Below are positions 1-6,546 of a stretch of DNA of 6,637 nucleotides, piece by piece (positions within the stretch are counted from its first letter, which is position 1; each line of letters begins with the position of its first letter). This DNA is from Oscillospiraceae bacterium (GTDB taxonomy: Bacteria > Bacillota > Clostridia > Oscillospirales > CAG-272): contig SVQS01000107.1 of assembly GCA_015065205.1 (NCBI GenBank), positions 1-6,637 of the forward strand, written 5' to 3'. Position numbers and translations under genes: made by a program. The notes under the pieces are model-generated. The model saw only the letters and a list, made by a program, of their open reading frames with translations. It did not search any database and was not told where the DNA came from.

Positions 1-2698
1 CGGCAGGCTCTACGAGCACTGCGAGCTGACTTTCCTCACCACAGTAGGCAGCCTCGGGGGCATCGGTAGCTTCGACCTTAACGCCCGAAACGATGAATAC
101 GGTAGTCAGTTCATTTCCAAAGGAGTTGAGGAGTGCAAGCACCTCTTCATCTTTGGTGTAAACTGTAATCTTCGCCTCAAGAGACTTACCAACCAGCTTT
201 TCTGCGCGTGCGATCTCAAGTGCCTTCATAACGTCATCACGAAGCTCGAAGAGCTTGTTCCACTTCTCTGCTACATCCGAGAAGCAGAGTGCTTCATCGT
301 ATGCGGGCATATCGTTGAGGAATACGCTCTCGCACTTATCACTTGCCTTGTGCGGAATTGCCTGCCACATTTCCTCTGCGGTAAAAGAGATGATAGGAGC
401 CAAAAGACGAACAAGTCCCGACAGAACGAAATACATAGCGGTCTGTGCACTTCTGCGAGGAGCACCTGTGGTCTTGCCGGTGTAAACGCGATCCTTGGTG
501 ATATCAACGTAAAGTTTGGAAAGCTCGGTGGTGCAGAAGTTGTTGATCGCGTGATATGCCACGTGGAATTCGTAGGTATCGTATGCATTTTTAACGGTCT
601 TTGTCAAATCGTTCATTGCAGAGATAACCCAACGGTCGATTTCATAAAGGTCATCAAATGCAACGGCATCGGTATCGGGGTTGAAATCGTTGAGGTTTGC
701 AATGAGGATACGAACGGTATTACGGATCTTGCGGTAAGCATCAGAGAGTTGCTTAAAGATAACATCGGAAACGCGGACGTCTACGCGATAATCGGAGGAT
801 GCTACCCACAAACGAACGAGGTCAGAGCCATACTTTGCAACGATATCTGAAGGAACGATAACATTACCCAAGGATTTGTGCATTGCCTTGCCCTCACCGT
901 CAACAACCCAACCGTGGGTAAGAACGGTCTTATAGGGAGCTTGTGCAACCCCCGTAGAACCGACAGCCGTCAAAAGCGAGGATTGGAACCAACCTCTGTA
1001 TTGGTCGGCACCCTCAAGATACATATCGGATGGCCAACGCTGCTCGGGGTTATTCTCCATTACAGCAAAATGCGAAGAACCGGAATCGAACCAACCGTCA
1101 AGGGTGTCGGTCTCGGTGGTAAAGGTCTTGCCGCCACACTCGGGGCATACAAAGCCCTCGGGAAGAAGCTCTGCGGCACTCTTTTCGTACCAGATGTTCG
1201 AGCCATTTTCAGCAAAGAGGTTGGCTACGCGCTCAATAGTCTCATCGTTGCAGATGGGCTTTTTGCAGCAGTCGCAATAGAATACGGGAATGGGCAGACC
1301 CCAATGACGTTGACGGGAGATACACCAGTCTGCTCTCTCTCTCACCATTTGCTTGATGCGATCTCCGCCCCACTCAGGGAGCCATTCTACCTTTTCGCAA
1401 GCCTCAACGGCTGCATCCTTGAAAGCATCTACCGAGCAGAACCACTGAGGCGTTGCGCGGAAGATGATGGGATTCTTACATCTCCAGCAGTGCGGATACT
1501 CGTGCTCGATCTCGGCGGATGCAAACAAAGCACCCGTCTCTTTCATATCTGCGAGGATCGCTTCGTTGGACTTATCATAACGCAGACCTGCAAACTTGCC
1601 TGCTTCTTCGGTTTGGTATCCTCTATCATCTACGGGAACGAGAGGAGGCAGACCGTAGCGACGGCAGGTGATATTATCGTCGGCACCAAAGCCGCCTGCG
1701 GTGTGTACGCAACCGGTACCGCTTTCCATGGTGACGTAATCAGCAACTACTACAAGGCTGTCACGGTCAAGGAAGGGATGCTGTGCGGTCATATATTCGA
1801 ATTCCTTACCCGCACGGCGGTCAAGGATCTCGTAGCTTTCAATGCCACCCTCAAGCATCGTTTTGCCGCAAAGAGCCTCGGCTACGATGTAGCACTCGCC
1901 GTTGTCGGCTTTAACAATTACATAGCTTTCCTCGGGGTTGAGTGCGATTGCCTGGTTGCCGGGGAGAGTCCAAGTGGTGGTGGTCCAGATGATGAAGTAG
2001 GTCTTGCTGATATCGCAGATACCGGCCAGCTTGCCTTGGTCATCTTTCACTTGGAATTTGACATAGATAGAGGTGCAGGGGTCGGTTTGATACTCGATCT
2101 CTGCCTCTGCCAATGCGGTTTCATCGTTGGGGCACCAATAAACGGGCTTGAGTCCCTTGTAGATGTAGCCCTTTTTATACATTTCTCCGAAAACGCGAAT
2201 CTCACGTGCCTCGAAGGTTTTATCCATTGTCAGGTAGGGGCGTTCCCAATCGGCAACGACACCGAGACGAATGAATTGTTCCATTTGTTTGTCAACAAAG
2301 TCCTGTGCGAACTTGTGGCAAGCGTTGCGGAACTCCGGAATGGACATGCTCTTACGATTGAGTTTGTTCTGCTTGATGATGGCAGATTCAATGGGCATAC
2401 CGTGGTTATCCCAGCCGGGAGTAAAGGGTACGCGATAGCCCGACATTGCGTGGGACTTGTTGATAAAATCCTTGAGGATCTTATTGAGTGCGTGCCCCAT
2501 ATGGATATTGCCGTTGGAGAAAGGAGGACCGTCGTGCAGAATGTAGAGCGGTTTATCCTTTGCGTTTTCCTGCATCTTGTTGTACAGGTCGATGGATTCC
2601 CAATACTTAACCGTTTCGGGCTCGCGTTGCGGAAGACCCGCACGCATCGGGAATTCGGTTGTGGGCAGATTGAGTGTGCTTGTGTAATCCTTTGCCAT
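1..2698 (-). CDS. ileS: Isoleucyl-tRNA synthetase, C-terminus cut off by window edge
   Basis: This class I synthetase attaches isoleucine to tRNA-Ile in the cytoplasm and edits mischarged Val-tRNA. About 899 codons are present against a usual length of roughly 930, so only the C-terminal tail is missing. That tail should hold the zinc cluster that follows the residues near VLVEPAG at the window edge. Visible in order: the N-terminal HIGH signature as GNIHMGHA (H66-H69); the CP1 editing domain with WTTTWTLPGN (from W238) and GTGCVHTAGGFGADD (about 327-341, ending in the conserved acidic pair); the CWRC site (404-407); WCISRQRHWG (458-467); a CPECGG pair; DGWFDSG; and the KMSKS loop in the variant form KAMHKSLGN (from K604). 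The anticodon-binding domain follows. ATG at 2698 is chosen because GGAG (2707-2710) lies 8 nt upstream and MAKDYTSTLNLP fits the family N-terminus. A T-box leader lies upstream. Identity is essentially certain. Confidence 0.98.
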   Translation of the reverse strand, partial: MAKDYTSTLNLPTTEFPMRAGLPQREPETVKYWESIDLYNKMQENAKDKPLYILHDGPPFSNGNIHMGHALNKILKDFINKSHAMSGYRVPFTPGWDNHGMPIESAIIKQNKLNRKSMSIPEFRNACHKFAQDFVDKQMEQFIRLGVVADWERPYLTMDKTFEAREIRVFGEMYKKGYIYKGLKPVYWCPNDETALAEAEIEYQTDPCTSIYVKFQVKDDQGKLAGICDISKTYFIIWTTTTWTLPGNQAIALNPEESYVIVKADNGECYIVAEALCGKTMLEGGIESYEILDRRAGKEFEYMTAQHPFLDRDSLVVVADYVTMESGTGCVHTAGGFGADDNITCRRYGLPPLVPVDDRGYQTEEAGKFAGLRYDKSNEAILADMKETGALFASAEIEHEYPHCWRCKNPIIFRATPQWFCSVDAFKDAAVEACEKVEWLPEWGGDRIKQMVRERADWCISRQRHWGLPIPVFYCDCCKKPICNDETIERVANLFAENGSNIWYEKSAAELLPEGFVCPECGGKTFTTETDTLDGWFDSGSSHFAVMENNPEQRWPSDMYLEGADQYRGWFQSSLLTAVGSTGVAQAPYKTVLTHGWVVDGEGKAMHKSLGNVIVPSDIVAKYGSDLVRLWVASSDYRVDVRVSDVIFKQLSDAYRKIRNTVRILIANLNDFNPDTDAVAFDDLYEIDRWVISAMNDLTKTVKNAYDTYEFHVAYHAINNFCTTELSKLYVDITKDRVYTGKTTGAPRRSAQTAMYFVLSGLVRLLAPIISFTAEEMWQAIPHKASDKCESVFLNDMPAYDEALCFSDVAEKWNKLFELRDDVMKALEIARAEKLVGKSLEAKITVYTKDEEVLALLNSFGNELTTVFIVSGVKVEATDAPEAAYCGEESQLAVLVEPA

Positions 2699-2706
2699 TT
2701 TTATCA

Positions 2707-2710
2707 CTCC
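2707..2710 (-). promoter_or_regulatory. Ribosome binding site of ileS
   Basis: GGAG stands 8 nt before the ATG at 2698 on the minus strand. It fixes the ileS start, and it lies downstream of the T-box terminator, so translation depends on readthrough of that terminator. Confidence 0.85.
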
Positions 2711-2760
2711 ATTATTTTCTATCCTTGCGGATTGTTTTACTGCTTTGTGCCATGGGAAAC

Positions 2761-2792
2761 AAAAAACGCCCCACAGCATTCGCTGTGAGACG
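2761..2792 (-). terminator. Regulated intrinsic terminator of the ileS T-box
   Basis: An 11-bp stem, CGTCTCACAGC (2792-2782) against GCTGTGGGGCG (2777-2767), with two G-U pairs and a GAAT loop, is followed directly by six T residues (2766-2761). It lies between the T-box core and the ileS ribosome binding site and overlaps the antiterminator. It is a conditional attenuator, not the end of a gene. Confidence 0.93.
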
Positions 2793-2815
2793 GAAAGCTC
2801 CGCGGTACCACTCAC
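2785..2815 (-). promoter_or_regulatory. T-box antiterminator with UGGU bulge
   Basis: The antiterminator can be drawn directly: GUGAG (2815-2811) pairs with CUCAC (2789-2785). The bulge beginning UGGU (2810-2807) receives the tRNA acceptor end, and an upper CGG (2802-2800)/CCG (2793-2791) helix closes a AGCUUU loop. The CUCAC strand is also part of the 5' arm of the terminator, so the two structures exclude each other, as the T-box mechanism requires. Confidence 0.9.
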
Positions 2816-3022
2816 CTTCGCCTTGCGGCGCACCTCTTGGGACTTATCTCTATCCCCAGCCCTTAACGCGAGCAAACGGATGCAGCTACGCAGAGGTTCT
2901 CCCCTTCACCGCACCGACTCAAAAGTGATCCCCAATAACCTACTCTCTATGCGCTCGCACCAACCGCGCACTCTCTGCAAGAATTTCTGTTACGGAGTTC
3001 TTTGTCATCGTCATTCCTATGT

Positions 3023-3051
3023 AGTATAGCATAACTTTTTGAATTTGTCAA
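3023..3051 (-). promoter_or_regulatory. Sigma-A promoter for the T-box/ileS transcript
   Basis: On the minus strand, a perfect -35 TTGACA (3051-3046) and a -10 TATACT (3028-3023) are separated by 17 bp, and TGC directly before the -10 gives an extended -10. Transcription should begin near 3016, just ahead of the T-box Stem I. Confidence 0.92.
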
Positions 3052-3096
3052 CCGTGTTTGAAAAGTTTTTTATTTTTTAATTTATATCTTATTCTA

Positions 3097-3125
3097 TTGA
3101 CACACTCCCTCAAAAGTGCTATAAT
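3097..3125 (+). promoter_or_regulatory. Sigma-A promoter for the rightward three-gene unit
   Basis: A consensus -35 TTGACA (3097-3102) and a consensus -10 TATAAT (3120-3125) are separated by 17 bp, with an extended -10 TG at 3117-3118. The AT-rich tract before the -35 (about 3060-3096) could act as an UP element. Transcription should begin near 3132, leaving a leader of about 22 nt before the ATG at 3154. It diverges from the ileS promoter, with 45 bp between the two -35 boxes. Confidence 0.93.
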
Positions 3126-3140
3126 GAACAAAAAAGCATT

Positions 3141-3145
3141 GGAGG
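3141..3145 (+). promoter_or_regulatory. Ribosome binding site that decides the start of the TIM-barrel gene
   Basis: GGAGG lies 8 nt before ATG 3154. An upstream in-frame ATG at 3124 overlaps the -10 box and a TTG at 3058 lies before the promoter; neither can be in the mRNA made from this promoter. Confidence 0.9.
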
Positions 3146-3153
3146 ACGAACTT

Positions 3154-4071
3154 ATGTTGATTAGCGTTAGTACTTGGGCCCTGGAAGCTCGTTTTGGTGC
3201 AAAAAAGATGTTTGAATTGTTGCGAGATGCAGGTATTCGTGCAGCCGACTACAATATTGATGACTGGATTGGAAACCGCGAGCAAATGGACGCTCGTCCC
3301 AATTCCAAAAGAAGTGGGGAAGAGGTTGTTGCCTACTACTCCGAAATTCGCCGCTATGCCGACGAGGCAGGCATTACCATTGGGCAAACACACGCCGCTT
3401 TTGGCCCCGTTGGTGTATATACCGGTGAATTGCGTGCGGATATAATGAAAACCACTATCAACGCGATTATTGCAACGAGTGTTTTGGGCGCACCCTACAT
3501 CGTCATTCACCCCCTCAACATCCAAGGCAGACTGTTTGACGAGCAGCTTGACAAATGCCGCGAGCTCAACAGAACGTTTTTCTCGGAGCTTGTTCCCTAC
3601 CTCAAAAAGTACAACGTAAAGGTTGGTATGGAGAATATGTGGGGTATGGATTCGCAAAGCATTATTCGCCCCTGCGTTTGCTCTCGCCCTGAGGAAATTC
3701 TTGAATACATCGGATTGGTTGATGACGACTGCTTCTGCGCTTGCCCCGACCTCGGTCACTTTGTTCTGACCGGTGGTGACACGAATGATACTCCCGCAGG
3801 TGCTCTGCGCAAGCTCGGTAGTCAAGTCAAACTGATTCATGCGCACGAGGTAGACGGTGCGCGCGATAACCACACCGCTCCTTACGATTTTGCAAATCCG
3901 ATGGATTGGAACGGTATTGCCGATGCTCTGCGCGATATCAAGTACGAGGGCACGCTCAATTTTGAAATTGGCGGTTACTACTATGACCGCTTCCCCGATG
4001 AACTCATCCCTGCCGCTCTCGATCACGTTGCCGCTGTCGGCAAAAATATGATTGCAAGAATTGAAGCTTAA
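3154..4071 (+). CDS. Sugar-phosphate isomerase/epimerase-like TIM-barrel protein
   Basis: This 305-residue cytoplasmic protein has the xylose isomerase-like / AP endonuclease family 2 TIM-barrel pattern. Members are metal-dependent isomerases, epimerases or related enzymes acting on sugars, sugar phosphates, inositols or hydroxypyruvate. Seen: an N-terminal first strand (LISVSTWALEARFG); H119 in the VIHPLN strand; the likely metal ligand E160 in VGMENMWG; D199 and H202 in CPDLGHF; H229, H231 and E232 in LIHAHEVDG; and E271 in NFEIGG. These match the usual order of ligand strands, so the active site appears intact. No signal peptide is present once the correct start is used. It is the first gene of the rightward unit, and the lipoprotein gene follows 24 bp after it. 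The substrate cannot be assigned from sequence. An endonuclease IV role is less likely because the protein lacks that enzyme's typical signatures, but I cannot exclude other functions. Confidence 0.88.
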   Translation: MLISVSTWALEARFGAKKMFELLRDAGIRAADYNIDDWIGNREQMDARPNSKRSGEEVVAYYSEIRRYADEAGITIGQTHAAFGPVGVYTGELRADIMKTTINAIIATSVLGAPYIVIHPLNIQGRLFDEQLDKCRELNRTFFSELVPYLKKYNVKVGMENMWGMDSQSIIRPCVCSRPEEILEYIGLVDDDCFCACPDLGHFVLTGGDTNDTPAGALRKLGSQVKLIHAHEVDGARDNHTAPYDFANPMDWNGIADALRDIKYEGTLNFEIGGYYYDRFPDELIPAALDHVAAVGKNMIARIEA

Positions 4072-4095
4072 CTCCCTTTTGAAAGGTCCTTTACT

Positions 4096-5169
4096 ATGAA
4101 AAAACGAATGATTTTGCGCATTTTTGCGGCATTTTTGCTCCTTGCCGCATTATTTGCAACCGTCTCCTGCGCCGCAAAGGAAGAGACACTCGTTCCCGAG
4201 GGAATGCAAAGTGCCACTGCTTACGGTGCAACCTATCGCCTTTATGTTCCCACTACGTGGAGCCTTAAAATTCTGCCCGGCATCTCAGGCGCTTATTACA
4301 ACGTGATGCAACAATCTGCCGTAAGCGTTGCCGAATATCCCATTGACGAAACACTCTCCACAGAATTGTCGGCACTTGACGAAAACACTTCCCGCATCGG
4401 TTATTACTTTGAAAAAAACCTTCTTGCTCAAACAAAATTGATGGCAACGGGAGAGGTGAAAGCCTATAACGAGGACTGCATTGCTACCACGCTTGGCGGT
4501 GCCAATGCCCGTCAATACCACCACTGTGCAAATGTTGCGGGAGAGGTCACACACTTTTTACACATCATTGCAGAGAAGGACAATCGTTTTTATGTTTTCT
4601 CCTTTACCGCAACCGAGGATCTCTACACCTATTGTATGGACGATGTGAAGAAGATGCTTGAGAATTTCGCTTTCGGCAAAGAATACACTCCCACCGATGC
4701 TATCAAAAACTTCCCCACCGATGCAAATGCTCCCACAGGTATGAAGATCGCCTCGGGTGATGAGGTGGAATATCTCTTTTTTGTTCCCGAATCTTGGTCT
4801 CCCAACGAAACAAGCAACGTTTATGCCGCAACCGCTCCTGACGGCTCTTTTGTCAGTGTAGTTCCCTATCTTCCCTCGAGCGAGGGGATCAGCGTTGAAG
4901 GGTATTTTGAAAAGAGCGAGGAAATAATGAAAACCACCTCGGGCACTCTCTACAAGCGCCTTGATGCAAAAGAGACTACCTTTGGCGGCGGCAAAGCATT
5001 GCAATATGAATACGAATACACCGTTGGCGGTGTAACTTACCGTTATTTGCAGATCATTATCGGTTATAAGAGTATGATTTATAACCTAACCTACACTGCT
5101 CTGCCCCAAAATTTTGAAGCAAATCGCGCGGACGTAGAAGCGATCATTGCCGCTTTCACCTTCCGCTGA
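4096..5169 (+). CDS. Putative lipoprotein with two tandem copies of one domain
   Basis: This is an unrecognised 357-residue exported protein. Its N-terminus has a basic start (KKR), a hydrophobic stretch (about 5-23) and a lipobox-like TVSC with C25 as the probable lipidated cysteine; T at -3 is unusual, since L, V or I is normal. The mature part is two homologous domains, about 38-195 and 215-357. Shared landmarks: YRLYVPTTW (47-55) and YLFFVPESW (226-234); YFEK in each; LGGANARQY (133-141) and FGGGKALQY (296-304); then a strand-rich segment, an acidic helix (MDDVKKMLENF / RADVEAIIAAF), and a final AF-F. The VPxxW start and the helix at the end recall PsbP/DcrB-like domains, but that is only a resemblance. 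It probably sits on the outer face of the membrane and binds something rather than catalysing, as no catalytic motif is visible. An AAAGG site lies 9 nt before the ATG. Confidence 0.8.
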   Translation: MKKRMILRIFAAFLLLAALFATVSCAAKEETLVPEGMQSATAYGATYRLYVPTTWSLKILPGISGAYYNVMQQSAVSVAEYPIDETLSTELSALDENTSRIGYYFEKNLLAQTKLMATGEVKAYNEDCIATTLGGANARQYHHCANVAGEVTHFLHIIAEKDNRFYVFSFTATEDLYTYCMDDVKKMLENFAFGKEYTPTDAIKNFPTDANAPTGMKIASGDEVEYLFFVPESWSPNETSNVYAATAPDGSFVSVVPYLPSSEGISVEGYFEKSEEIMKTTSGTLYKRLDAKETTFGGGKALQYEYEYTVGGVTYRYLQIIIGYKSMIYNLTYTALPQNFEANRADVEAIIAAFTFR

Positions 5170-5177
5170 AAGGTTTT

Positions 5178-6347
5178 ATGAAGCAAATTTATCTTGACAA
5201 CAGCGCAACCACTCCTTTGTGCGATGCGGCAAAGGTCAAAATTACTGAAGCGATGGGGACTTTTGGCAATCCTTCCTCTCTGCATCCCGCCGGCCAGGCA
5301 GCGCGAAAGCTGGTTGAGGATGCTCGCCGCGAAATTGCAGCAACATTAGGGCTTCGCGGTCTTCTCCGTCCCGAACAGTTGATCTTCACTTCCTGTGGAA
5401 GTGAAGCCGACAATTTGGCTATTCTCGGCACAGCCTATGCCAAAGAACGTCGCCGCGGCGGTCGCATTATTACAACAGATTCCGAGCACCCCGGCGTGGA
5501 GAGCGCTATGCTCGCACTCGAGAAGGACGGCTTTGAGATCGTTCGCATCCCCACGCGCGGTGGCGAATTGGATTGGAACGCTTATGAGAATGCTCTCAAC
5601 GCTCGCACTTTTCTTGTTTCTATCATGATGGTAAACAATGAAACGGGTGCCATGTATGATGTAAAACGCGCATTTGCTTTGGCAAAGGCACAAAACCCCG
5701 ATATTGTAACACACACCGATGCGGTACAGGGATACCTGAAATGCCGTTTCACTCCGGAGACAATCAAGGCTGACCTTGTAACTATCAGCGGTCACAAAAT
5801 TCACGCTCCCAAGGGCGTGGGCGCACTTTACGTTTCCCCGGCGGCACTGAAACGCCGAGATATCGTTCCCACCTTGCTTGGTGGCGGTCAAGAGGGCGGA
5901 TTCCGCTCGGGAACCGAGAACGTGCTCGGCATCGCAGCCTTTGGCGCGGCGGCAAAGTACGGATCTGCCAATTTGAACACACATCTTCCCCACTTGCTAC
6001 AACTCAGAACCTATGCCGAGGAAAAGCTTTCGCCACTCCCTGTAAAATTGCACATTCCCACGGGTGCACGCGCGCCTCATATTCTTTCCCTATCGCTCCC
6101 CGATATCAAGAGTGAAACGATGGTACACGCGCTCTCTGAGAGCGGAATCTGTGTTTCGGGCGGCTCGGCTTGCTCGACACACTCCAAAAAGCTCAGCCGT
6201 GCACTCCTCGCCTTTGGCGCGACCGAGGACGAGACCGAATGTGCTTTGCGTATCAGCTTTAGCCACTACAACACCACCGAGGACGTTGACGCTCTCGTTG
6301 AGGCTTTGGCGGTGAATGTGGAAAAATTGGTTAAAATTCACAGATAA
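5178..6347 (+). CDS. Cysteine desulfurase, NifS/IscS-type (class V aminotransferase)
   Basis: This PLP enzyme removes sulfur from L-cysteine as an enzyme-bound persulfide, giving alanine, and passes the sulfur to Fe-S assembly or to tRNA or cofactor thiolation. At 389 residues it is full length. Seen: IYLDNSATTP at the N-terminus; FTSCGSEADNLAI; H104 in TDSEHPGVE (PLP stacking position); VNNETG (about 153-157); D181 in THTDAVQGY; the Schiff-base lysine K207 in SGHKIHAPKG; GGGQEGGFRSGTEN; and the catalytic cysteine C332 in SGGSACSTHSKK, on the flexible-loop pattern of group I enzymes rather than the SufS (group II) pattern. The KKLSRALLAFG continuation resembles Firmicutes desulfurases that partner ThiI for 4-thiouridine, but no thiI, iscU or scaffold gene is in view. 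The gap to the previous gene is 8 bp and the AAAGG site overlaps its stop, with a short 4-nt spacing, suggesting translational coupling. A terminator follows directly. The specific symbol is left open. Confidence 0.95.
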   Translation: MKQIYLDNSATTPLCDAAKVKITEAMGTFGNPSSLHPAGQAARKLVEDARREIAATLGLRGLLRPEQLIFTSCGSEADNLAILGTAYAKERRRGGRIITTDSEHPGVESAMLALEKDGFEIVRIPTRGGELDWNAYENALNARTFLVSIMMVNNETGAMYDVKRAFALAKAQNPDIVTHTDAVQGYLKCRFTPETIKADLVTISGHKIHAPKGVGALYVSPAALKRRDIVPTLLGGGQEGGFRSGTENVLGIAAFGAAAKYGSANLNTHLPHLLQLRTYAEEKLSPLPVKLHIPTGARAPHILSLSLPDIKSETMVHALSESGICVSGGSACSTHSKKLSRALLAFGATEDETECALRISFSHYNTTEDVDALVEALAVNVEKLVKIHR

Positions 6348-6353
6348 AATTTT

Positions 6354-6377
6354 GCCCCGCCGAGTGCGGGGCTTTTT
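6354..6377 (+). terminator. Intrinsic terminator of the rightward unit
   Basis: A perfect 7-bp stem GCCCCGC/GCGGGGC with loop CGAGT is followed by five T residues, and it begins 6 nt after the desulfurase stop codon. It ends the three-gene transcript. Confidence 0.93.
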
Positions 6378-6419
6378 ATATTTCGTTGAATTTACCACAA
6401 ATTACACAAAGAATCAAAC

Positions 6420-6492
6420 GGATGCTCCGCATCCTACACCTCATCCGTCAAATCCACAAGAAGGATTTGACACCTTCCCCTCAAGGGGAAGG
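6420..6492 (-). repeat. Small palindromic repeat, copy 1 (three hairpins)
   Basis: This noncoding segment consists of back-to-back inverted repeats: GGATGC-TCC-GCATCC (6420-6434), GTCAAATCC-acaagaa-GGATTTGAC (6447-6471) and CCTTCCCC-TCAA-GGGGAAGG (6473-6492). Read on the minus strand, its order is a GC-rich hairpin, then TGTC, a second hairpin closed by GAC, then GATGAGGTG. Copy 2 on the plus strand shows the same order. It is probably a dispersed noncoding repeat or a miniature element without its own gene. The orientation given is that of the shared layout. Hairpins are certain; the element call is inferred. Confidence 0.7.
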
Positions 6493-6546
6493 TCAGGCTA
6501 CTGACAAACCTTTTTAAAAAGTTTCAATCAGCAATTTGTACAAAAG

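Larger units (their letters stand above)
2761..3016 (-). promoter_or_regulatory. T-box riboswitch leader of ileS (tRNA-Ile sensing)
   Basis: This cis-acting leader reads the charging state of tRNA-Ile. When uncharged tRNA binds, an antiterminator forms and ileS is transcribed; otherwise the RNA ends at an intrinsic terminator. Seen on the minus strand, 5' to 3': a Stem I base pairing ACUC with GAGU; a distal Stem I hairpin TGCGC-GGTTGGTGCGA-GCGCA; a likely specifier codon ATC at 2929-2927 followed by A; a longer-range ACCTCT (2897-2892)/AGAGGT (2837-2832) helix; a short Stem III CGCC-GCAA-GGCG (2830-2819); and the T-box core GTGGTACCGCGG. The UGGU at 2810-2807 is complementary to the ACCA end of a tRNA with an A discriminator. 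An AUC specifier agrees with the downstream ileS. The family call is firm; the exact specifier register and the 5' end are inferred. Confidence 0.95.

Noticed and set aside
2776..2783. GCGAATGC shared by the T-box terminator loop and repeat copy 2 (near 6578-6585)
   Set aside because: Eight bases formed by a GC-closed GAAT tetraloop in two unrelated hairpins is most simply chance or convergence on a stable loop.
878..2788. A 636-codon open frame on the plus strand opposite ileS
   Set aside because: It lies antisense to an unmistakable IleS, its protein has no recognisable domain, and its far end runs through the T-box terminator. Long antisense frames arise here from codon bias of the real gene.
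2674..3029. Small plus-strand frames across the ileS leader as possible short genes
   Set aside because: They read the reverse of the T-box and its terminator, have weak starts, and the stretch is fully explained as a riboswitch on the other strand.
3094..4026. A 310-codon open frame on the minus strand opposite the TIM-barrel gene
   Set aside because: It is a shadow of a gene with intact metal-ligand motifs, and it runs across both the promoter and the ribosome binding site of that gene.
5346..5993. A 215-codon open frame on the minus strand opposite the cysteine desulfurase
   Set aside because: The opposite strand carries all desulfurase motifs in order; the shadow frame shows no family pattern and no ribosome binding site was evident.
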